A stretch of 64,000 bases of DNA from Propionispora vibrioides (GCF_900110485.1 NZ_FODY01000009.1:59181-123180), one strand, 5' to 3'; numbered from the stretch's first letter, positions 25,740 to 35,435 are shown. The notes: generated by a model not told the origin, from the letters alone. A program made the numbers and translations.

Positions 25740-26594
25740 ATGGCCAAGGGAGTATCGGTTATTGACCAGATTTTTTCCTGTTATCACGAATTGTTTGAGG
25801 CGGAAAAACGGGTGGCCGACTATATTCTGGCTCAGCCGGAACAGGTCATTGATATGACTGTCTCGGAATTGGCGGAAGTCAGTGCGGCCAGCAATGCTAC
25901 CATTATCCGGTTTTGCAAAAAATGCGGCTGTCAGGGGTTTCAGCATCTAAAGATCCGGATTGCCCGGGAATCGGCGGTAGTGCAGGAAAAACAGCCTTCC
26001 GGTACGATTCATATGGACGATTTGGAGCAGTCATTGCACAATATTGTGATTAATAAATGTGAAGAGATAAAACAAACGCTATATAATATCCCGCTGGAAG
26101 AACTCCGGACGATGGTCGACCGTATTAAAGAAGCCCGGTTTGTTTTATTTGCGGCGCTGGGCAACACCATTCCGGTGGCGCTGGATGGGGCCTATAAGCT
26201 CAATCAACTGGGAATCACGGCGCTGTGTTCACCTATCTGGGAAAGTCAGATGGCCATGGCTCATACGTTAACCTCAGAGGATGTGGTGATTGCCATTTCT
26301 GCCTCCGGCGAGTCCAAGAAACTGTTGACGTTAGTGGACCGGGCGCAGGAACGGGGCGCGGCTGTTCTGGCCATAACCAATTATGCCAAATCGTCTTTGG
26401 CACTACGGTGTCCTTATCATATTCATACCGTGGCCCGGGAACGGCTGTTTTTCCCCAATTTCAGCTTTGCCTTTACCAGGCTGGCGGCGATGTCGGTGAT
26501 GGAGACATTTTTCTTTTTGCTGGCCAGCAGCAAGGCCGGCGCTCAGGAATGCATTGCCGTCCATGAGCAGACCATCGCCGATGATAAGACATAA
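25740..26594 (+). CDS. MurR/RpiR-family regulator
   Basis: A 284-residue regulator. The N-terminal RpiR helix-turn-helix (MTVSELAEVSAASNATIIRFCKKCG, residues about 35-60) is followed by a SIS sugar-isomerase-like domain with AISASGESKKLL for a phosphosugar ligand. The ATG nine bases after GGAGG is used. The frame stays open upstream, but that stretch is inside the repeat element. It is followed at short spacing by an oxidoreductase and a HAD phosphatase, probably its regulon. Confidence 0.88.
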   Translation: MAKGVSVIDQIFSCYHELFEAEKRVADYILAQPEQVIDMTVSELAEVSAASNATIIRFCKKCGCQGFQHLKIRIARESAVVQEKQPSGTIHMDDLEQSLHNIVINKCEEIKQTLYNIPLEELRTMVDRIKEARFVLFAALGNTIPVALDGAYKLNQLGITALCSPIWESQMAMAHTLTSEDVVIAISASGESKKLLTLVDRAQERGAAVLAITNYAKSSLALRCPYHIHTVARERLFFPNFSFAFTRLAAMSVMETFFFLLASSKAGAQECIAVHEQTIADDKT

Positions 26595-26656
26595 AAAAAT
26601 CCGGCGATTTACCAATGTGCCGGGATAGCAACATAAATTTAGATGGGAGTGAGAAT

Positions 26657-27622
26657 ATGACTAATTTGCGTTGGGGCATTCTTGGTCCGGGTAATATCGC
26701 TGCCGATTTCGCCCAAGCCCTTCAAGCGGTGAATGGCGGTGTTTATGCCGTGGGAGCCAGATCGTTGGCGAAGGCCGAAGCTTTCGCCAGACAGTATGCG
26801 GTGGAAAAAGTATATGGCAGCTACGATGAGCTACTTAAGGATGACGCTTTGGATATTGTCTATCTGGCGACGCCGCACAGTCACCATTATGAGTATATTA
26901 TGCGGAGCCTGGAACAAGGCAAGCATGTATTGTGCGAAAAGGCGATTACGGTAAATGGCCGGCAACTGCAGGAAGCGGCCGCCTTGGCGAAAAAGAAGAA
27001 TCTTATTCTGGCGGAAGCAATGACTCTCTACCATATGCCGCTGTACGCCAAACTGCGGCAAATCGTTCAGTCCGGACAAATCGGCCGGTTGAAAATGATT
27101 CAGGTTTCGTTCGGCAGTTGCAAGGAGTATGATGTGACCAACCGGTTTTTCAGCAAGGAACTGGCCGGTGGGGCTTTGCTCGATATCGGCACTTACGCTT
27201 TGTCCTTTGCCCGCTACTTTTTGTCGGCGCCGCCGCAGGAAATCTTAACGACCATGAAACCTTTTGAAACCGGTGTAGATGAACAATCAGGCATCATTCT
27301 GAAAAACAACAGGGATGAAATGGCGGTGGTGGCCCTGACCATGCGGGCCAAAATGCCTAAACGGGGTATTGTGGCCGGCGAGACCGGCTTTATTACCGTT
27401 GATAATTTCCCGCGGGCCGACCGGGCGGTGATTCAATATCTGGACGGCCGGACCGAAGTAGTAGCGGACGGCGATACGGCGCAGGCCCTGGCTTATGAAG
27501 TGGCGGCCATCAGCCAATGTGTCGCTCGCGGCGAAGGCGGTTATCTGGACCTGTCGCTGGACATTATGGACATTATGGATGAAGTCCGGCGGCAGTGGAA
27601 TATACGGTATCCGTTTGAATAA
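26657..27622 (+). CDS. Gfo/Idh/MocA-family NAD(P)-dependent oxidoreductase
   Basis: A 321-residue cytosolic enzyme. The Rossmann motif GILGPGNIA (residues 7-15) is followed by the catalytic EKAIT loop (residues about 94-98) of the GFO/IDH/MOCA family. The C-terminal dimerisation domain includes GGALLDIGTYALSF. Members oxidise or reduce sugars and inositols at a hydroxyl or keto carbon. Being next to an RpiR phosphosugar sensor and a HAD phosphatase suggests minor-sugar metabolism. The start at 26657 follows TGGGAGTGAG; substrate unknown. Confidence 0.85.
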   Translation: MTNLRWGILGPGNIAADFAQALQAVNGGVYAVGARSLAKAEAFARQYAVEKVYGSYDELLKDDALDIVYLATPHSHHYEYIMRSLEQGKHVLCEKAITVNGRQLQEAAALAKKKNLILAEAMTLYHMPLYAKLRQIVQSGQIGRLKMIQVSFGSCKEYDVTNRFFSKELAGGALLDIGTYALSFARYFLSAPPQEILTTMKPFETGVDEQSGIILKNNRDEMAVVALTMRAKMPKRGIVAGETGFITVDNFPRADRAVIQYLDGRTEVVADGDTAQALAYEVAAISQCVARGEGGYLDLSLDIMDIMDEVRRQWNIRYPFE

Positions 27623-27703
27623 CGACCGTATGAGTATGACGCAGGAGATGAGGAACGGCTGATGCGGCAAAAAAGGAAAGAGATACATAGGAGGGAAATG
27701 AAT

Positions 27704-28357
27704 ATGAGCTATAAAGCCGTTCTATTTGATTTAGACGGAACCTTATTGAATACACTGGACGATTTAGCCAACTCAATGAATGCGGTCCTGGCCAGGCAGG
27801 GGTTTCCCGTGCATGACACCGAAAAATACAAGTGTTTTATCGGTAATGGTATGGAAAGACTGGTAAAGCGGGTATTGCCTGCCGGGCAAGAAGAAAACAA
27901 GGATATGGTAGCATGCTGCCTGCAAGGACTGCATGAGGAATACGGCCGTCGCTGGCATGAAAAGACCTGCCCTTATCCGGGAATTGAAGAACTGCTTGCG
28001 GCATTATCGGCGAAAGGACTCCGCCTGTCGGTACTGTCCAATAAGGCCGACTCTTTTACCAAAGTGATTATTGAGCATTACTTTGGCAGCACCCGCTTTG
28101 ATTTTGTCTACGGTGCCAGAGACGGGGTGCCGAAGAAACCTGATCCCGGGGCAGCCCTGGAAATTGTCAAGCTGTCCGGCATCGAACCGGCAGAATATCT
28201 ATATCTCGGCGATTCTGGCGTAGATATGCAAACAGCCACCGCCGCCGGTATGTATGCTGTCGGCGCCACCTGGGGTTTCCGCGAGGAACCGGAATTGCGG
28301 GAAAACGGAGCCAAAATAGTGATTTGCCAGCCGGGTGAGCTGTTAAAGCTGATATAG
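27704..28357 (+). CDS. HAD-family phosphoglycolate-phosphatase-like hydrolase
   Basis: A 217-residue HAD superfamily phosphatase. The nucleophile motif is FDLDGTLLNT (Asp9 and Asp11), LSNKAD carries motif II, Lys in KKPDP is motif III, and GDSGVDMQTA is motif IV. The cap type matches Gph/PGP enzymes that dephosphorylate 2-phosphoglycolate or small phosphosugars. The second of two nearby ATGs is chosen (eight bases from AGGAGGG). Third gene of the RpiR group. Confidence 0.85.
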   Translation: MSYKAVLFDLDGTLLNTLDDLANSMNAVLARQGFPVHDTEKYKCFIGNGMERLVKRVLPAGQEENKDMVACCLQGLHEEYGRRWHEKTCPYPGIEELLAALSAKGLRLSVLSNKADSFTKVIIEHYFGSTRFDFVYGARDGVPKKPDPGAALEIVKLSGIEPAEYLYLGDSGVDMQTATAAGMYAVGATWGFREEPELRENGAKIVICQPGELLKLI

Positions 28358-28386
28358 GAAAAACGGTTGGAGATCAAGATGAATAG

Positions 28387-28438
28387 AAAAGATTGCAACT
28401 TAGCTGACAATGAGGTCAGGAAGGTTGCAATCTTTTTT
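28387..28438 (+). terminator. Terminator after the HAD gene
   Basis: AAAAGATTGCAAC pairs with GTTGCAATCTTTT, with an inner CTGAC/GTCAG stem and a following T run. Confidence 0.9.
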
Positions 28439-28527
28439 ATGTTTTGGCATTGTCGGAGATTTCTTTTTCAGGAGTTGGTATTCTTTAGGTCAGTCATTGT
28501 TTGAGTATTTATAATCTTTCCACAAAA

Positions 28528-28548
28528 ATGTCTGGAATTTATGGACAT
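28528..28548 (+). promoter_or_regulatory. Candidate operator before the first PRD cluster
   Basis: ATGTC and GACAT form an inverted repeat 11 bases apart, just downstream of a TATAAT at 28510. The rest of the 277-base gap shows nothing clear. Confidence 0.3.
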
Positions 28549-28634
28549 CAATTAGTATTTCCAAACAATATCCGTGTTGCTAAAATAACAATGAGTTAAG
28601 AATTTCAATGTAAAAATGTAAAGAGGTGGCGATG

Positions 28635-30140
28635 ATGGAAAACTTAACAGTGCGCGAAACAAAAATCGTTACTTTTTTAGCAAAATCCGAAGGATATGTT
28701 TCGGCCAACACTTTGGCTGATTTCTTAAAGGTCTCGCCCAAAACCATTTATCGCGATATTGTATCAATAAAGAAAAAGGTCGGCAACGAAAACCTTATCA
28801 AGCAAAGTCAAGGTAAAGGTTTGCAAATGGATGTATCTTCTTTAAATGCGATTAGCCGTGACCATCTGAACCGGCAGAAAAGCGTATTGGGCATGAGTGT
28901 TGGTGAACGCAGAAAGCATTTATTGATTTTGTTATTACTTCAATCTCCACAGGAATCGTCAATAAAAAATCTATCGGAGTATTATTATGTGGGCAATGCT
29001 TCTATTGTGAATGATTTGAAGAGTATTGAACCGCAATTGGACTTATATCATTTACAGCTGATTCGTTCCCATAAGGGGACTTATATAGAAGGCAAAGAGA
29101 AAAACATCCGTAAGCTGTTAATGAATATTCTTGAATATATGCCGGTATCTTTTCAGGAAAACGCTTACTTGGATAGAGAAAACTATCATTATATATTTAA
29201 AGAATTTCCTAAGGAAGATTTTGATTTTATCGGACAGGTGTTAAAAGCTGTGGAAAATATGCTGGGTGCGACGATTAAAGATCCATATTACATTAATATT
29301 TTTACTCATCTGGTAATTTTGATTAAACGGTTACGTAACGGCAGTTTTAAAGCGAATTATGAAGTGCTCCACGAAAAGGATATGGAAATAAAAAACGAGC
29401 AGATATTTCGGGTTGCCCAATATGTCATCTCTCGGATAGACCAATATATTGAGCTGAAGGTACCGGATATTGAAGTGTTTTATATATATCAGTATTTTAC
29501 CTCCTGCGGGATTGAGGCAAGAGAAAACTTCATCATTGGAGTAACCAATGAAAACTCGAAAGAAAAGGAATTAACCTGCCAGTTAATTGAGGATGCTTCT
29601 AATACGCTGCAGGTCGATTTTAGAAAAGACAGCGCGTTGCAGCAAAATTTGTTTCTGCACATGTGCTCTTTGCTAAAAAGAGTGCAATACGATATTTCGA
29701 TCAGCAATCCTTTGTTGCCGGACATAAAAAAAGAGTTTCCGGTCATGTTTGAAATTGTCAAACACAGTTTCATTAAACAAAAGAAATTGCCCATTTTGCA
29801 TAAAATCAGTGATGACGAGATTAGTTACATTGTAGTTTACTTTCAGGCATCGCTGGAAAAGCAATCATCGGTGAAACGGGTGTTGATTGTCTGTTCATCG
29901 GGAATAGGCACTTCGCATTTACTTAAGACCAGAGTTAAAAATGCTTTTCCCCAATGGGAGATTGTAAATACAGTGTCTGCCAATCACATTGCGCAAGTTT
30001 TGCAGGAAGAAAAAATAGATTTTATTTTAACGACTATCCATATTAATTTATCGCAGAATATCCCTATCGTTTTAGTCAGTGCGCTGTTTAATGAAATTGA
30101 TATATTGAAAGTAAAGAATGCGGTGTCTGCCAATCCATAG
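28635..30140 (+). CDS. PRD-domain activator with EIIB-like domain (first PTS cluster)
   Basis: A 501-residue regulator. Order: an N-terminal helix-turn-helix (VSANTLADFLKVSPKTIYRDIV), a second winged helix, PRD1 with His in YINIFTHLVILIKRL, PRD2 with His in LFLHMCSLLKRV, and a C-terminal EIIB-like domain with the phosphocysteine in IVCSSGIGTSHLL. In PRD2 the second usual His is Tyr (VVYFQAS). It has no fused EIIA; the cluster's separate EIIA gene follows. AAGAGGTGG precedes two adjacent ATGs. It is closely similar in layout to the regulator of the second cluster. Confidence 0.88.
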   Translation: MENLTVRETKIVTFLAKSEGYVSANTLADFLKVSPKTIYRDIVSIKKKVGNENLIKQSQGKGLQMDVSSLNAISRDHLNRQKSVLGMSVGERRKHLLILLLLQSPQESSIKNLSEYYYVGNASIVNDLKSIEPQLDLYHLQLIRSHKGTYIEGKEKNIRKLLMNILEYMPVSFQENAYLDRENYHYIFKEFPKEDFDFIGQVLKAVENMLGATIKDPYYINIFTHLVILIKRLRNGSFKANYEVLHEKDMEIKNEQIFRVAQYVISRIDQYIELKVPDIEVFYIYQYFTSCGIEARENFIIGVTNENSKEKELTCQLIEDASNTLQVDFRKDSALQQNLFLHMCSLLKRVQYDISISNPLLPDIKKEFPVMFEIVKHSFIKQKKLPILHKISDDEISYIVVYFQASLEKQSSVKRVLIVCSSGIGTSHLLKTRVKNAFPQWEIVNTVSANHIAQVLQEEKIDFILTTIHINLSQNIPIVLVSALFNEIDILKVKNAVSANP

Positions 30141-30191
30141 GGACATTTATATACCAATCAAAATATAGAACCAAAAGGAGCTGAAGGAAAA

Positions 30192-30650
30192 GTGCAAATT
30201 GACAGCATTTTAAATGAAAATCTGATTGATCTGGACATGCATGTTACGACAAAGGATGAAGCGATCTGCCAGCTTACCCATAGACTTTATAAAGAAGGGA
30301 AAGTAAAGCAGGAGGAAGTTTTTATCAAAGATGTTTACTTGCGGGAAGCGGAAGGAAAAACAGGCATTGGCGGACACATTGCCATTCCCCATGGCAAATC
30401 TGACGCGGTGATAATCACTTCTATCGCTGTAGGCAGGACCCAAAATGATCTGAGTTGGGAAACACCCGATAATCTGCCAGTGAACTTTGTGATCTTATTT
30501 GCTGTAAGAAATGTCGATAAAACAACTGTCCACCTAAAATTACTGTCTCAGGTAGCCACTGCTTTGGCAGATGACGATATCTTGCATAAATTATTAACTA
30601 CGCAGGACAAAAAGGAAGTGATTCAGTTGCTGTCACAAAATATGCAATGA
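30192..30650 (+). CDS. PTS EIIA component, fructose type (cluster 1)
   Basis: A 152-residue phosphocarrier. The active histidine is His67 in TGIGGHIAIPHGKSD, the fructose/mannitol EIIA signature. The GTG start is chosen because it follows AAGGAG and lies at the position where the cluster-2 paralogue starts (IDSILNENLI versus LSTVIDENRI). It delivers phosphate to the EIIB of the cluster and probably also to the PRD regulator. Confidence 0.88.
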   Translation: MQIDSILNENLIDLDMHVTTKDEAICQLTHRLYKEGKVKQEEVFIKDVYLREAEGKTGIGGHIAIPHGKSDAVIITSIAVGRTQNDLSWETPDNLPVNFVILFAVRNVDKTTVHLKLLSQVATALADDDILHKLLTTQDKKEVIQLLSQNMQ

Positions 30651-30751
30651 GCGAAAGACCCGCGCTGGCCGGATAAGCCGGCTGGCTGGTGGCGACTAAG
30701 CAGGAACGCCGGTGTTTTTCCTGCAAATTACAATTATGAGGAGTTTACATT

Positions 30752-31618
30752 ATGCTAATGAACATGAAAGATATGCTGGAAGTAGCCCAGAAACATCAAT
30801 TCGCCGTACCTGCTTTTAATGCCGGTACCGGTCAACTGCTAACGGCTATGATGGAGAGTGCCGAAGAAAAACAAGCTCCTGTCATTATGGCCATTCATCC
30901 GGATGAGTTGCGGTTTCTACGGGACAGTTTTGTGGCCAGCGTTATTGACGAAGCCAATCATAGTAAAGTACCGCTGGTACTGCATTTGGATCATGGCGCG
31001 TCGGTAGCCGATTGTATTCATGCCATTCAATTAGGTTTTACCTCGGTCATGATTGATGGCTCGCATCTGCCGTTTGAAGAAAACATTGCGTTAACCAAAC
31101 AGGTGGTAGAATTGTCCCATGCCTGCGGTGTCTCGGTAGAAGGAGAGTTGGGAACGATCGGGCAAACCGGCAATTCTATTGAAAAGGGATCGACCGAAAT
31201 TATCTATACCAATCCGGAGGATGCGCAGGAGTTTGTCGAAAAGACCGGTGTCGATTCGCTGGCTGTGGCTATCGGCACGGCACATGGCATTTATCCGAAA
31301 GGGTTTGTTCCTAAATTGAGACTGGACCTGATTACTGAGATTAGAAATAAAGTGCAAATTCCGCTGGTTCTGCACGGCGGATCAAGTAATTCAGATAAGG
31401 AAATTGCTGAATCGGTAAAGCTGGGAATTGCCAAGATTAATATTTCCAGTGATATCAAATTCAGTTTTATGACGGCGCTGCAGCAGTATTTGAACGAGAA
31501 AGGTTTCGAGCGGGAACCTAACGTGATTTATCCTTCTTGCATTCGTGCTTGCCGTGACACGATAGAAGATAAAATGGCCCTATTCAATGCACTGGATAAA
31601 GTGAAGTATTATAAATAG
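30752..31618 (+). CDS. Class II ketose-bisphosphate aldolase (cluster 1)
   Basis: A 288-residue zinc-dependent aldolase of the Fba/KbaY/GatY family, cleaving a ketose (bis)phosphate to dihydroxyacetone phosphate and an aldehyde. Catalytic Asp80 and zinc ligand His81 lie in LHLDHG, with further zinc ligands His178 (AIGTAHG) and His208 (VLHGGSS). VEGELGTIG is conserved. GAGGAG is seven bases upstream. It is very similar to the aldolase at 41560, with the same motif positions. Bundling with a fructose-type PTS suggests it cleaves the sugar phosphate that the PTS makes. Confidence 0.9.
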   Translation: MLMNMKDMLEVAQKHQFAVPAFNAGTGQLLTAMMESAEEKQAPVIMAIHPDELRFLRDSFVASVIDEANHSKVPLVLHLDHGASVADCIHAIQLGFTSVMIDGSHLPFEENIALTKQVVELSHACGVSVEGELGTIGQTGNSIEKGSTEIIYTNPEDAQEFVEKTGVDSLAVAIGTAHGIYPKGFVPKLRLDLITEIRNKVQIPLVLHGGSSNSDKEIAESVKLGIAKINISSDIKFSFMTALQQYLNEKGFEREPNVIYPSCIRACRDTIEDKMALFNALDKVKYYK

Positions 31619-31723
31619 ACGGTCATGGATAAGTGATTAGAATAAAAGCAGACTTTGAAGATTGAATATTTAAAATATTCGGTTTATTAAGCGTGCCATC
31701 ATAAGCAGGAGAGAGGGAATGAA

Positions 31724-32032
31724 ATGAAAATTATTGGCGTGGCAGCGTGTGTGGCAGGTATTGCCCACACCTACATTGCAAGAGAAAAATTGATGAAGGC
31801 GGCGGCCAGGGCAGGCCATGACATCCATATGGAAACTCAGGGTACGATTGGGACAGAGCATGCCTTAACACCGGAACAAATTAAAGCGGCCGATATTGTG
31901 ATTCTGGCCATTGATATCAAGATTAAGGATAAAGAACGTTTTAACGGAAAAAAGATCATCGAGGTCCCTACTGAAGTTGTCGTGCATTCGGCCAATGCGT
32001 TAATTAAAAAAATGGAAGAAATCGTGAAATAA
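31724..32032 (+). CDS. PTS EIIB component, fructose type (cluster 1)
   Basis: A 102-residue phosphotransfer domain, starting MKIIGVAACVAGIAHTYIA. Cys9 is the phosphocysteine, in the fructose-type loop CxxGIAHT. A stand-alone EIIB, as in Frw/Fry-type split systems. GGAGAGAGGG precedes the start. It receives phosphate from the EIIA and works with the EIIC encoded next. Confidence 0.9.
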   Translation: MKIIGVAACVAGIAHTYIAREKLMKAAARAGHDIHMETQGTIGTEHALTPEQIKAADIVILAIDIKIKDKERFNGKKIIEVPTEVVVHSANALIKKMEEIVK

Positions 32033-32048
32033 AGGGAGGATGGAATAT

Positions 32049-33137
32049 ATGAAAGAGTTACATCTGAGAAAGCATGCTATGACCGGTATATCCTATATGA
32101 TTCCTTATGTATGTGCTGCCGGTATGTTAATGGTTATCGGCAATATCTTTGGCGGCCATACCATACAGGATTACCGGGCCGGCTTTTCGATTCCCGATGC
32201 GCTGACTACCCTGGGCGGAGATGGATTAGGTATATTGCCTGTATTTATTTCCACCTTCATTGCCTATTCCATTGCCGACCGTCCTGGTATAGCTCCGGGC
32301 TTTTTGCTGGGCTTGCTTTGTAAAGCCAACGGTTTTGGTTTCTTAGGCGGACTTTTGGGCGGCTATCTGGGTGGCTGGGTGGTCAACTGGCTGAAAAAGG
32401 TGATCAAAGTTCCCAGCTTTGCCGAAGGCATTGTCCCTCAAATGATCTTGCCGTTATTGACAACTATTATTGTAGGACTATTTATGGAATATGTCGTCAG
32501 CATTCCCATTCTTGCTTTAACCAACGGTGTTACTACGCTGCTTACCAGCCTGCAGAGCGGCAGTTCCGTGCTGCTACTGGGGGCTATTTTAGGAACTCTG
32601 TCGGCGATTGATTATGGCGGACCGATCAACAAAGTAGTCTTTGTCTTTGTGCTGGCGCTTATGACTCAGGGCATCGGTGCTCCTATTTCTACCTTGATAT
32701 CGGCCTCCATGATTGCACCATTTGGTTTGACGCTTGGTTATTTCTTAAGCAAGGCGCTCAAACTGGACTTATATTCCCAACAGGAAGTTGACGCTCTAAA
32801 ATCGGCCTTTTTGATGGGGTGCTGTCAGATTACAGAAGGGTCTTATCCGATTATACTTAACGATCTGTTGCGCATTACTATCTGCACGGGTGTGGGTGCT
32901 GCCGTCGATGGCGCACTGACCATGTACTGGAATTGTGCTTCTATTGTACCGGCCGGTGGATTCTTTGCCCTGCCGGGGATCAGCAATCCCGGGTTATGGC
33001 TGTTAAGCCTGTTTATTGGTTCTGCCGTGTTTGCCGTACTGCTGCAGTTCCTGAAGAGAAAACCGGTGGAAGAATCGGAGGAGGACGAGGAAGTGGAAAA
33101 AGAGTTGGATTTGTCCAGCATCAAAATTTCAGGATAA
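32049..33137 (+). CDS. PTS EIIC permease, fructose type (cluster 1)
   Basis: A 362-residue membrane permease with about nine hydrophobic segments. HAMTGISYMIPYV at the N-terminus and YSIADRPGIAPGFLLGL are hallmarks of fructose-family EIIC, and DYGGPINKV is another. The length matches stand-alone FrwC/FryC-type permeases. The ATG nine bases after GGGAGG is preferred to one that directly abuts it. It imports and phosphorylates a ketose or sugar alcohol not identified here. The C-terminal tail is acidic. Confidence 0.9.
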   Translation: MKELHLRKHAMTGISYMIPYVCAAGMLMVIGNIFGGHTIQDYRAGFSIPDALTTLGGDGLGILPVFISTFIAYSIADRPGIAPGFLLGLLCKANGFGFLGGLLGGYLGGWVVNWLKKVIKVPSFAEGIVPQMILPLLTTIIVGLFMEYVVSIPILALTNGVTTLLTSLQSGSSVLLLGAILGTLSAIDYGGPINKVVFVFVLALMTQGIGAPISTLISASMIAPFGLTLGYFLSKALKLDLYSQQEVDALKSAFLMGCCQITEGSYPIILNDLLRITICTGVGAAVDGALTMYWNCASIVPAGGFFALPGISNPGLWLLSLFIGSAVFAVLLQFLKRKPVEESEEDEEVEKELDLSSIKISG

Positions 33138-33161
33138 TAGTCTAAAATTAAAAACACCGGT

Positions 33162-33196
33162 GCACAGGCTGGAAGTACAAGAAACTTGCCTGTGCA
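33162..33196 (+). promoter_or_regulatory. Hairpin before the lyxose isomerase gene
   Basis: GCACAGGC pairs with GCCTGTGC around an 18-base loop, without a T run. It may stabilise or process the mRNA. No known riboswitch was recognised. Confidence 0.35.
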
Positions 33197-33229
33197 TCGC
33201 AGTCTTGTGGGAGAATGGAGGAGACCAGG

Positions 33230-33928
33230 ATGAAAAGGTCGGAAATTAATACGGTCATTCAGTATACGATGAAAGCGGTAGAAACATTTAAAATTCCCTT
33301 GCCGCCGTTCGCTTACTATACACCGGCAGATTGGAAAAGCCTGCAAGAGGACCAGCGAGAACTGGTTGACAACATGTTGGGCTGGGATGTTACTGATTTT
33401 GGAAAGAATAATTTTTTACATACTGGTTTAACCATTTTTACCTTTCGTAACGGTAATTTTAATCAAGCAGACAGGTATCCTAAGCCTTATTGTGAAAAAT
33501 TGCTGTTTGTTCGTGACGGTCAATTTTTACCGTATCATTTCCACTGGAAGAAGACGGAAGATATTATTAATCGCGGTGGCGGCACACTGCGCGTTACCTT
33601 ATATAATTCCGGTGAAAATGGGGGATTTGCCAACAGCGATGTAAAGGTGGCAATCGACGGAAAGGTCAGTATCATAAAGGCCGGCCAGGATGTTTTCCTC
33701 CGGCCGGGACAAAGCATCACCTTAACTCCCGGGCAGTATCATCAGTGGCAAGGTGTTCCCGGCACAGGCGATATTGCGTTATTTGAAGTTTCCACCACGA
33801 ATGATGACCGGACCGACAACCGTTTTTACGAAGCCAAATCACGCCTGCCCGATATTGAGGAAGATGAGGCTCCCTGCTATCTAATTTTCAATGATTATGG
33901 GGAATATGTGTCCTTTAAGCCGGTTTAA
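33230..33928 (+). CDS. D-lyxose (D-lyxose/D-mannose) ketol-isomerase
   Basis: A 232-residue cupin-fold, metal-dependent isomerase of the YdaE type. It converts D-lyxose to D-xylulose and often also D-mannose to D-fructose. Metal ligands are His103 and His105 in PYHFHW, Glu110 and His171 (GQYHQW). GGAGGAG lies six bases before the ATG. Xylulokinase follows 16 bases later, so the pair would carry D-lyxose to xylulose-5-phosphate. Family well supported; main sugar not proven. Confidence 0.88.
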   Translation: MKRSEINTVIQYTMKAVETFKIPLPPFAYYTPADWKSLQEDQRELVDNMLGWDVTDFGKNNFLHTGLTIFTFRNGNFNQADRYPKPYCEKLLFVRDGQFLPYHFHWKKTEDIINRGGGTLRVTLYNSGENGGFANSDVKVAIDGKVSIIKAGQDVFLRPGQSITLTPGQYHQWQGVPGTGDIALFEVSTTNDDRTDNRFYEAKSRLPDIEEDEAPCYLIFNDYGEYVSFKPV

Positions 33929-33944
33929 TTAGGAGGAGAATGAG

Positions 33945-35435
33945 GTGAGCTTTCTAGGAATTGATTTGGGAACATCCTCGGCAAAACTGTTGCTGTTGGA
34001 TAAAGAACAGGGAATACTGCAGACGGTATCCAAAGAATATCCAGTTTTTTATCCCCGGCCGGGCTGGGCTGAACAAAAGCCGGAAGATTGGTGGAACGCC
34101 GTTAGGGACGGAATCCGGGAATTGTTGAATAAACCGGGAATCTCGGCCGGTCAGGTGGCGGCAGTAGGTTTTAGTGGCCAGATGCATGGGCTGGTTTTAC
34201 TGGATGGTCAGCAGCAGGTGCTTGCACCTGCTCTGCTATGGTGCGATCAACGGACGCAGGCGGAATGTGACGAACTGGCGGAAAAGTTGGGCAGCCGTCT
34301 GGTGGAATACACTGGCAATCAGGCTTTGACCGGTTTCACGGCACCGAAGGTGCTGTGGATGAAGAAACATCGTCCAGACATCTTTCGGGCTATACGACAT
34401 GTGCTGTTGCCCAAAGATTATATTCGCTGGCAGTTGACCGGCGACTTTGCCACCGATGTTTCCGATGCGTCAGGTACGTTGTTTTTTGATGTGGCAAAAC
34501 GGCAATGGTCTGCCGAAATGCTGGCGTTCTTAGGTCTGCCGGCGGCAGTTGTTCCTGCTTGCTATGAGTCCTGTACGGTGACCGGGTATATCACCAGACA
34601 GGCGGCTGACGAAACCGGGTTGCCGGCCGGCATTCCGGTTGTCGGTGGCGGCGGTGACCAGGCCAGCGGCGCAATTGGCACCGGTATTGTAAGAACGGGC
34701 GGCATCTCGGTGGCACTCGGAACATCCGGTGTGGTATTTGCCTGCCAGGAGACGTATTCGGTGGATAAAGAAAACCGGCTGCACGCGTTTTGCCATGCCA
34801 ATGGCAAATGGCATGTGATGGGGGTGATGCTAGCGGCGGCAGCTTGCCTAAAATGGTGGGTTAATGAGGCATGCAAGCTGGAGGAGGCGGGCTTTGACCT
34901 TCTCTTGCGAGAGGCACAGCAGATCCCGGCCGGTAGTGAGGGACTGATTTTTCTGCCCTATTTGCTTGGTGAACGGAGTCCCTACAGTGATCCTAACGCT
35001 AGGGGGGCATTTATCGGACTGACAGTAAAACACGGGCGGGGGCATATGACCAGGGCCGTCCTGGAGGGTGTGGCCATGGGGCTGCGGGACCTGCTGGAAA
35101 TTGCCAAAGAACAGCAGCTTCCTATTCAGGAAATAAGGGTAAGCGGCGGCGGGGCCAAAAGCGCTTTATGGCGCCAAATTCTGGCTGATGTACTGGGACA
35201 TCCGGTCTGTATGGTCAATTCGGTGGAAGGTCCGGCCCTGGGGGCGGCCATCATGGCCGCCGTGGGAAATGGTGCCTATGCCAGTTTGGAAGCTGCTTGT
35301 GATGCTATCGTGAAAGTGGTGGAAACGAAGGTGCCTGTTCCGGTCAATATGGATACATACAATGATCTATATACGGTTTATCACCAGTTGTACCACCGGT
35401 TGCGTGAAACGTTTGACGGATTGAGTCATGTTTAA
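33945..35435 (+). CDS. xylB: Xylulokinase (FGGY family)
   Basis: A 496-residue sugar kinase that phosphorylates D-xylulose with ATP. It has the FGGY N-terminal phosphate loop FLGIDLGTSSAKLLLLD, the xylulokinase-type SGQMHGLVLLD (Met-His-Gly), and the catalytic Asp near 238 in GGGGDQASGAIGTG. The GTG start follows AGGAGGAG by six bases. With the isomerase upstream it completes a lyxose/xylulose branch into the pentose phosphate pathway. Confidence 0.92.
   Translation: MSFLGIDLGTSSAKLLLLDKEQGILQTVSKEYPVFYPRPGWAEQKPEDWWNAVRDGIRELLNKPGISAGQVAAVGFSGQMHGLVLLDGQQQVLAPALLWCDQRTQAECDELAEKLGSRLVEYTGNQALTGFTAPKVLWMKKHRPDIFRAIRHVLLPKDYIRWQLTGDFATDVSDASGTLFFDVAKRQWSAEMLAFLGLPAAVVPACYESCTVTGYITRQAADETGLPAGIPVVGGGGDQASGAIGTGIVRTGGISVALGTSGVVFACQETYSVDKENRLHAFCHANGKWHVMGVMLAAAACLKWWVNEACKLEEAGFDLLLREAQQIPAGSEGLIFLPYLLGERSPYSDPNARGAFIGLTVKHGRGHMTRAVLEGVAMGLRDLLEIAKEQQLPIQEIRVSGGGAKSALWRQILADVLGHPVCMVNSVEGPALGAAIMAAVGNGAYASLEAACDAIVKVVETKVPVPVNMDTYNDLYTVYHQLYHRLRETFDGLSHV

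Noticed and set aside
33137-33230. Possible riboswitch before lyxose isomerase
   Set aside because: Only a simple hairpin is present; no conserved aptamer core was recognised.
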